DNA of 64,000 bases. It comes from an uncultured bacterium. Lineage in GTDB: Bacteria; Bacillota; Clostridia; Lachnospirales; Lachnospiraceae. The DNA is taken from assembly GCA_947073545.1 (NCBI GenBank), contig CAMTMP010000002.1, forward strand, positions 62,001 through 126,000. The letters are read 5' to 3'. The translations under genes and the position numbers were made by a program. The notes under the pieces were generated by a model that worked only from the letters and a program-made list of their open reading frames with translations, had not been told where the DNA came from and searched no databases. Shown here in pieces: positions 58,468 to 64,000 of this stretch (positions are counted from its first letter, which is position 1; the number at the start of each line of letters is the position of its first letter).

Positions 58468-59568
58468 TCAATGGGTATGTATTTTGTAGCCGTGCTCTGT
58501 CATAATTTCCATGGCACGGGAAAGCGTGTCCTGACTGTAAAACTCGATACGCAGCGTCCCTTCTGCCAGTTCCCTGTTGTGGTTGATGCCGATATTCTTG
58601 ATGCTCACGTCGTGCATTGCCAGAAGGGAGGCGATGGCAGCAATGGCGCCAGGTTTGTCGGCGATGTCCACGGTAAACACATACTCCGCCTTGATGGGAC
58701 CGCTTGGCGCGCTGATAAAGGATTCCCTGTAATTTCTTGCCGTATCAAAGAAACGGTAAAGGGTGTCTTTTTTATGTTTGTCTATATCATCTGCAATTGT
58801 CCTGAGGTACTGAATGTACGCCCGAAGCAGCTTGGAAATATTATCCGCGTTGGTCAGGCAGATCTGCTGCCACATTTCCGGGGAGGAGGAGGCGATTCTT
58901 GTAATATCCTTGAAACCGCCTGCGGCGATCATTTTCATCACCCCGTCCTCGGAGTCGCTGCTTTTCACCAGATTGACCAAAGAGGCGGCGATCACGTGAG
59001 GCAGATGGGAGATGGCGGCAGTCACATAGTCGTGTTCCCCGTAAGATAAAATAAGCGGAATCGCGCCTATGCTCTCCACAAGCGCACGGTATGTCTCCAC
59101 CTTTTCGGCAGGGGCTTCGGCGGAAGGCGTCAGAATGTAGTAGGCGTTTTCCAGAAGGGATGCATTGGCATTCTGGTAGCCGAAACGCTCGGAACCCGCC
59201 ATGGGGTGACCGCCGATAAACTGCTTTTGTAGTTGCAGTTCTTCAATCTGCTTATGAATGCCGGTCTTGACACTCCCCACGTCCGTCAGAATGGTGTCGG
59301 GGGAGAGGTGGGGTTTCAGTGCCAGCAGATTTTCCGCATTGCGGGAAACCGGCGCGCACAAAAAGATATAGTCGCAGTTTTCGAAGGAATCGTCAACGGC
59401 AGGACAGATTTGGTCGATCACCTGTTCCTTGACCGCGAGATTAAGAGACTCTGTATGGATATCGTAGGCGATAAGGCGGGCGTCCGGCAGATGGTGCCTG
59501 ATTGCTTTGGCGATGGAGCCGCCGATCAGCCCGAGCCCGATAAAACCGCAGGTGAGTGTGTTTATCAT
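58468..59568 (-). CDS. tyrA: Prephenate dehydrogenase with ACT domain
   Basis: A 366-residue enzyme of tyrosine synthesis. GFIGLGLIGGSIAKAIR at the N-terminus is the dinucleotide-binding motif, VGSVKTGIHKQIEEL and GGHPMAGSERFG (catalytic His) mark the prephenate dehydrogenase family. Residues from about 290 form an ACT domain (VFTVDIADKPGAIAAIASLL), suggesting feedback control by an aromatic amino acid. GAGGT precedes the ATG at 59568. It is followed by aroA. Confidence 0.95.
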   Translation of the reverse strand: MINTLTCGFIGLGLIGGSIAKAIRHHLPDARLIAYDIHTESLNLAVKEQVIDQICPAVDDSFENCDYIFLCAPVSRNAENLLALKPHLSPDTILTDVGSVKTGIHKQIEELQLQKQFIGGHPMAGSERFGYQNANASLLENAYYILTPSAEAPAEKVETYRALVESIGAIPLILSYGEHDYVTAAISHLPHVIAASLVNLVKSSDSEDGVMKMIAAGGFKDITRIASSSPEMWQQICLTNADNISKLLRAYIQYLRTIADDIDKHKKDTLYRFFDTARNYRESFISAPSGPIKAEYVFTVDIADKPGAIAAIASLLAMHDVSIKNIGINHNRELAEGTLRIEFYSQDTLSRAMEIMTEHGYKIHTH

Positions 59569-59625
59569 GTCAGTACCTCGTAAGTTTATTTTTCGTTTTT
59601 AAGATATCACAAAACGGGAGGGAAA

Positions 59626-60360
59626 TCAAACGGCATAATTTCTTTCACGGTATTTTCCTGGAGTGATGCCTGTAAATTTTCTAAAAGCATAGGTAAAAGC
59701 GCTTTGTGAAGAATATCCAAGCGACGCAGAGATTTCAAAATAACTCAGATTACTGTATTTTAACAGATTTTGCGCCGTATCCATTTTGGCGGCAGTGACA
59801 TAAGCTTTGATGGTTTGCCCGGTATCCTGCTTAAATAATTTGGACAGATAGGATACATTTAGATTTGTAAAATCAGCTAATCCTTTCGCAGATAAGTCTG
59901 CGTTTAGATCTTCATAAATATGATCGATACATTTTCTGACATGAATGGATATGATGTCGTCCTTTTTTATTTCGCCTATCCGTTTCGCAAAATCCAGACA
60001 CATATCCTCAAGCAAAAGCTGCAGATCATCACATGTGGAAGCAGCATCAGATTTTTGACTGTAGATATCTGCAATCATATAAGCTTCATCATGTCCCAGG
60101 CCGCTTCCCAAACCCGATTCTGCAAGGAGTGTTGCGATAATCACAAAATGATACTTCATATTGTGTAATTGATTTTCAGATAAAATTCTTCCTACGGCAG
60201 AAAGCTTTACCTCTCCAGAAGAAATAAAAGTGTTCAACTTTTCTGTATCGCCGCTCGTTATGGCTTCCAATATACCATCTTCCAAATAGTATGGTTTCTT
60301 TTGATATCCATGTACCTTTTGCAGATATAGCTGCCTGTTAAGTTCTATTCTTATTTTCAT
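59626..60360 (-). CDS. AraC-family transcriptional regulator
   Basis: A 244-residue regulator whose C-terminal 100 residues form the two AraC helix-turn-helix motifs (YLSKLFKQDTGQTIKAYVTAAKM and the following YFEISASLGYSSQSAFTYAFRKFTGITPGKYR). The N-terminal part is helical without the usual cupin signature, so the effector is unknown. It is divergent from the MATE gene and lies 57 bases upstream of tyrA on the same strand. Confidence 0.93.
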   Translation of the reverse strand: MKIRIELNRQLYLQKVHGYQKKPYYLEDGILEAITSGDTEKLNTFISSGEVKLSAVGRILSENQLHNMKYHFVIIATLLAESGLGSGLGHDEAYMIADIYSQKSDAASTCDDLQLLLEDMCLDFAKRIGEIKKDDIISIHVRKCIDHIYEDLNADLSAKGLADFTNLNVSYLSKLFKQDTGQTIKAYVTAAKMDTAQNLLKYSNLSYFEISASLGYSSQSAFTYAFRKFTGITPGKYRERNYAV

Positions 60361-60461
60361 AAGAGACTCCTTTATCTCATAATCATTGCTGCATTCCTAA
60401 AGCAGCATCATCTTAAGTATTTGTGATAATACCATAGTTTTGATAAAAAGGCGAGGGTTTC

Positions 60462-60478
60462 GATATAAATTTTATATC
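60462..60478. promoter_or_regulatory. Dyad in the araC/MATE divergent region
   Basis: GATATAAA-T-TTTATATC is a perfect 8-bp dyad around a single base, 46 bases before the MATE start codon. It may be the operator of the AraC-type regulator, or a fold in the leader. Confidence 0.4.
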
Positions 60479-60523
60479 AATGATGATAAAACGAAATAAA
60501 ATTGGTTTGAGGAAGGTGTCATC

Positions 60524-61855
60524 ATGGATCAAATAGATTTTACCAGAGGTTCCATAACAAAGTCATTCTGCAGGTTTTTCTTTCCAATGCTGTTGGCCAA
60601 TATATTACAACAGGTATATTCCTTTACGGACATGGTTATCATCGGGCAGGGCCTGGGAGACCGTTCCCTTGCCGCTGTCGGTAACTTTACAACTATTTCC
60701 TTTTTCTTAACAGGGTTTATTATGGGAATCACAAACGGCTTTTCTGTCAATATATCTCAAGCTTGTGGCGAAAAGGAGTCTGGTAAGCTGAAAAAAATAA
60801 TTGCATCTTCGCTAAAAATAACTGCTGTATTTGCGGTTCTTTTTTCGATGATAGGGTTGCTGCTTCTAAAACCAATGTTACAGATCATGCAGACAGACCA
60901 GGAACTTTTAAACGATTGTATGGCGTACGGCTGTATCATATTCGGCGGTTTGCCCATTCTGGCGGCATACCAGTTACTGTCCTCCGTTTTAAGGGGAGTT
61001 GGCGACAGTAAAACGCCCTTATTCGCAATCGGTGTTTCATCCGCATGCAACATAATATTAGATATATTGTTTCTTTATTTATTCCATTCCGGCATTTCTG
61101 GACCGGCTTATGCAACAGTCCTTTCACAATTACTCGCTGCAGGCATTTGTTATTTTCGATTACATAGGATGAAGGAACGAAAGATTACCAGAAGTGATTT
61201 CGTGTTCCATTTCAGATTGGATATGGAATTGTTGAAAAACGGCTTGCCAATGGCATTTATGCATGCAATGACTTCAGTCGGCTGCATATTTGTTCAAAGC
61301 TGTATTAACGGTTATGGTGTTGCTTATACATCGGCATATGCAGTCTGCAATAAATATCTGAATTTTTTTATGCTGCCGGGAATAACGATCGGCTTTACCA
61401 TATCTTCGTTTACAGGTCAGAATTTTGGCGGCAAGGAGTTTAAAAGAATTCGCGGCGGTACAAAAATGGCGTGCATAATGGCGGTTCTCTCAGCGCTGTT
61501 ACTTGGAATGGTACTGTTTTTCTTCTCCGATTTACTGGCAAAAATTATGCTTACCGGGCAGGAAGCGGCTGCCTGTGCTTCCATATATCTGAGATTTTTA
61601 GCATTATTTATGGTTCTTCTGAATGCATTGTTTGTTTTTCGAAGCTGTGTTCAGGGATTAGGGAAACCGGCTGTACCTATGTGTTCCGGCATCGTTGAAA
61701 TGCTGATTTGCATACCGGCTGTTTACTTCGGATTACCTGTATTTGGATTTGCGGCGGCCATATATGCTGAAGGCATAGCCTGGATAGGAGCATTGGCGCT
61801 CAATGGTATTTCATATATATGTTTTCTAAAAAAATACGAAAGGCATGGCTGCTGA
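60524..61855 (+). CDS. MATE family efflux transporter
   Basis: A 443-residue, twelve-helix cation-coupled exporter. MLLANILQQVYSFTDMVIIG near residue 20 and LRGVGDSKTPL near 155 are typical MATE segments, and the second half repeats the pattern (MYPGITIGF-like LPGITIGFTISSFTGQNFG). Substrate is unknown; multidrug or metabolite export is typical. GAGGAAGG precedes the ATG. The gene diverges from the AraC regulator, which probably controls it. Base composition is more AT-rich than in the housekeeping genes. Confidence 0.94.
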   Translation: MDQIDFTRGSITKSFCRFFFPMLLANILQQVYSFTDMVIIGQGLGDRSLAAVGNFTTISFFLTGFIMGITNGFSVNISQACGEKESGKLKKIIASSLKITAVFAVLFSMIGLLLLKPMLQIMQTDQELLNDCMAYGCIIFGGLPILAAYQLLSSVLRGVGDSKTPLFAIGVSSACNIILDILFLYLFHSGISGPAYATVLSQLLAAGICYFRLHRMKERKITRSDFVFHFRLDMELLKNGLPMAFMHAMTSVGCIFVQSCINGYGVAYTSAYAVCNKYLNFFMLPGITIGFTISSFTGQNFGGKEFKRIRGGTKMACIMAVLSALLLGMVLFFFSDLLAKIMLTGQEAAACASIYLRFLALFMVLLNALFVFRSCVQGLGKPAVPMCSGIVEMLICIPAVYFGLPVFGFAAAIYAEGIAWIGALALNGISYICFLKKYERHGC

Positions 61856-61899
61856 TAGAATCGTGTTTTCACAATCTGTGCAGAATGTATAAATAGTTG

Positions 61900-61928
61900 T
61901 TGAAATTGTTCTGAAAATTTAGTAAAAT
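61900..61928 (+). promoter_or_regulatory. Sigma-A promoter of the EF-G-like gene
   Basis: TTGAAA at 61900 and TAAAAT at 61923 with a 17-base spacer, giving a leader of about 75 bases. Confidence 0.7.
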
Positions 61929-62007
61929 GTATTTACAACTTAGCGCCATGATTTTGTTTGGCTTTGGGTGGTGAATAAAGAACAACAGAATTGGAGGGTT
62001 ACAAGGC

Positions 62008-64000
62008 ATGAATGTTTACACAACGGATAAGATTCGTAATGTGGTTTTGCTGGGACATGGGGGATGCGGCAAGACCAGTCTGGTGGAAGCGATGGCTTAC
62101 CTTTCCGGTATCACATCCAGAATGGGTAAGATAGACGATGGGAACACGGTGAGCGATTTCGGTAAGGAGGAACAGAAGCGCCATATTTCCATCGCCACGT
62201 CTGTTGTTCCGATTGAGTGGGAAGGCACGAAGATCAATGTGCTGGATTCCCCGGGCTTTTTTGATTTCGTAGGTGAAGTGGAAGAGGCAGTGAGCGCAGC
62301 GGATGCGGCGATCATCGTGGTGTCCGGTAAAGCCGGTGTGGAAGTGGGAACGGAGAAAGCGTGGGAGATCTGCGAGAAATATAAGCTGCCCCGTTTCGTG
62401 TTTGTGACGGATATGGATATCGACAACGCTTCCTTCAGACAGGTTGTGGAGGATATGACCGAAAAGTATGGGAAGAAAATCGCGCCCTTCCATCTGCCGA
62501 TCCGTGAAAATGAGAAATTCGTGGGTTATATCAATGTCATCACTGAGCAGGCATACCGCTGGGAAGGCAAGGAAGTGGTGGAGTGTGAGATGCCCGATTA
62601 CAGCAAGGCGAACCTGCAGCTTTGCCGCGATACGCTGATGGAAGCGGTAGCTGAGACAAGCGAGGACTTTATGGAGCGGTACTTTAACGGTGACACCTTC
62701 TCCGAGGCGGAGATCCGTGCGGCTCTTCGCACAAACGTGATGGACGGTAGCATTGTACCCATGTCCATGGGTTCCAACGTGCTCTGTCAGGGAATCTTCA
62801 CGCTGCTTGACGATATCGTAAAATATATGCCCAGCCCGGAAAACCGGGAGATTGCGGGCGTTGACTTAAAGACCAACGAAGTTTTTCAGGCGAACTTTGA
62901 CTTCTCCAAGGCGAAGTCGGCTTATATCTTTAAGACCATCGTGGATCCCTTTATCGGCAAATATTCGCTGATTAAGGTGTGCTCCGGCGTATTCAAGAGC
63001 GACGACATGATCTACAACGACGAGAAGGAAGTGGAGGAGAAGATTAGCAAGCTCTATGTGATGCAGGGCAGCAAGCCCATCGAGGTCAAGGAGCTTCATG
63101 CGGGTGATATCGGCGCGATTGCGAAGCTGACGGCGGCGCGGACCGGCAATACCCTTTCCACCAAGGCACGCATTATCCGTTACGGAAAGACAGAGATCTC
63201 CACACCTTATACATACAAACGGTATAAGGCAAAGAACAAGGGAGACGTGGATAAGGTTTCCCAGGCGCTGCAGAAGATGCGCCATGAGGACCAGACGCTT
63301 CAGGTGGTCAATGACGCGGAGAACAAACAGTCCCTGCTCTACGGCATGGGCGATCTGCATCTGGATGTGGTTGTCAGCCGCCTCCTCAATGAATATAAGG
63401 TGGAGATTGAGCTTACTGAGCCGAAGATTGCATACAAAGAGACGATCCGCAAGAAATCCGATGTGGAGCACAAGTATAAAAAGCAGTCCGGCGGTCATGG
63501 CCAGTACGGTCATGTAAAGATGCGCTTTGAGCCGTCGGGCGATCTGGAGACACCTTTCGAATTTACACAGGAAGTAGTGGGCGGCGCGGTGCCGAAGAAT
63601 TACTTCCCGGCAGTAGAGAAGGGCTTGCAGGATTCCGTTCAGGCGGGGCCTCTGGCAGCTTACCCCGTGGTGGGCGTGAAAGCGGTTCTCTACGACGGCT
63701 CCTATCACCCGGTAGACTCCTCCGAGATGGCGTTTAAGATGGCGACCATTCAGGCGTTCAAGAAAGGCTTTATGGAGGCTGGGCCGGTGCTCCTTGAGCC
63801 GATTGCAAACCTGCAGGTGACCGTACCCGAATCCTATACAGGCGACGTGATGGGCGACCTGAATAAGAGAAGGGGCAGGGTGCTCGGCATGAATCCCGCA
63901 GGGGACGGCAAGACCGTGGTTGAGGCGGATATTCCGGTGGCATGCTTAAGCGGTTACTGCACCGACCTCCGTTCCATGACCGGCGGACGCGGCACTTACA
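62008..64000 (+). CDS. Elongation factor G-like translational GTPase, partial
   Basis: The frame from ATG 62008 (GGAGGG upstream) runs open to the window edge, covering the first 664 residues. It has the EF-G-type G domain with G1 GHGGCGKTSL and G3 DSPGFFDF, domain II, the EF-G-like domain IV start (SGGHGQYGHVKM near 490) and domain V start (PESYTGDVMGDLNKRRGRVLGM). The G4 motif that is NKMD in EF-G reads T134-D-M-D137. It resembles the second, EF-G2-like group in Firmicutes rather than the str-operon fusA; its function is uncertain. Confidence 0.9.
   Translation, partial: MNVYTTDKIRNVVLLGHGGCGKTSLVEAMAYLSGITSRMGKIDDGNTVSDFGKEEQKRHISIATSVVPIEWEGTKINVLDSPGFFDFVGEVEEAVSAADAAIIVVSGKAGVEVGTEKAWEICEKYKLPRFVFVTDMDIDNASFRQVVEDMTEKYGKKIAPFHLPIRENEKFVGYINVITEQAYRWEGKEVVECEMPDYSKANLQLCRDTLMEAVAETSEDFMERYFNGDTFSEAEIRAALRTNVMDGSIVPMSMGSNVLCQGIFTLLDDIVKYMPSPENREIAGVDLKTNEVFQANFDFSKAKSAYIFKTIVDPFIGKYSLIKVCSGVFKSDDMIYNDEKEVEEKISKLYVMQGSKPIEVKELHAGDIGAIAKLTAARTGNTLSTKARIIRYGKTEISTPYTYKRYKAKNKGDVDKVSQALQKMRHEDQTLQVVNDAENKQSLLYGMGDLHLDVVVSRLLNEYKVEIELTEPKIAYKETIRKKSDVEHKYKKQSGGHGQYGHVKMRFEPSGDLETPFEFTQEVVGGAVPKNYFPAVEKGLQDSVQAGPLAAYPVVGVKAVLYDGSYHPVDSSEMAFKMATIQAFKKGFMEAGPVLLEPIANLQVTVPESYTGDVMGDLNKRRGRVLGMNPAGDGKTVVEADIPVACLSGYCTDLRSMTGGRGTY

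Overview
The window reads as a chromosomal segment of an anaerobic, low-to-mid GC Gram-positive bacterium, most likely a Lachnospiraceae-type member of Clostridia. Reasons: a complete six-gene Rnf complex (rnfCDGEAB), ATP-dependent PEP carboxykinase, diaminopimelate dehydrogenase, SpoIID- and SleB-type cell-wall proteins, DUF6323/DUF6179 and CD3324-like proteins, a T-box before pheS, a Firmicutes-type 6S RNA, strong GGAGG ribosome sites and TTGACA/TATAAT promoters. I see no rRNA, tRNA, CRISPR array or intact transposase.

Layout. 1-444: 5' part of a YprB-like exonuclease (minus strand). 604-5641: rnf operon, an ion-pumping ferredoxin:NAD+ oxidoreductase; an ApbE flavin transferase that could flavinylate RnfD/RnfG lies at 18914-19963. 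5645-10435: a signalling island with a divergent Ser/Thr kinase carrying a zinc ribbon, a BspA-type leucine-rich-repeat protein, a TerY/YegL-like VWA protein, a PP2C phosphatase and a TerY-C-like zinc-ribbon protein. Two copies of an unusual nested inverted repeat precede the kinase and the phosphatase. 10489-15109: accessory stretch with a decayed DUF4406-like gene, an aldo/keto reductase, small proteins, a methyltransferase and a lipoprotein. 15370-18839: ECF sigma factor, membrane protein, ABC ATPase and permease. 18914-27112: ApbE, an esterase, a GH25-like protein with altered catalytic residues, an AP2/HNH-like protein, a SleB-like hydrolase, thrC and the DUF6323/DUF6179 pair.

27175-39318: citrate synthase, an orphan flagellin-like protein, pckA, a hybrid histidine kinase with a two-receiver regulator and a PAS-GGDEF cyclase, 6S RNA, ddh, and a broken HTH-ankyrin gene. 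39407-50568: SpoIID-like protein, QueG-like Fe-S protein, YihY, T-box-controlled pheS/tautomerase/pheT, M18 aminopeptidase, queA. 50673-56936: CotH-like protein, HTH protein, acyltransferase, a second (membrane) Ser/Thr kinase, PilZ, VanZ-like protein and a RelB-type antitoxin relic. 56999-64000: aroA and tyrA (minus), an AraC regulator diverging from a MATE exporter, and an EF-G-like GTPase that runs off the end.

How they may work together: Rnf, citrate synthase and PEPCK point to fermentative energy conservation with an anaplerotic node; thrC, ddh, aroA, tyrA and pheST are amino-acid and translation housekeeping. The remainder is dominated by signalling (two Ser/Thr kinases, PP2C, histidine kinase phosphorelay, c-di-GMP synthesis and PilZ binding) and envelope functions. 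The most unusual part is the kinase/LRR/VWA/PP2C/zinc-ribbon island and its paired repeats.
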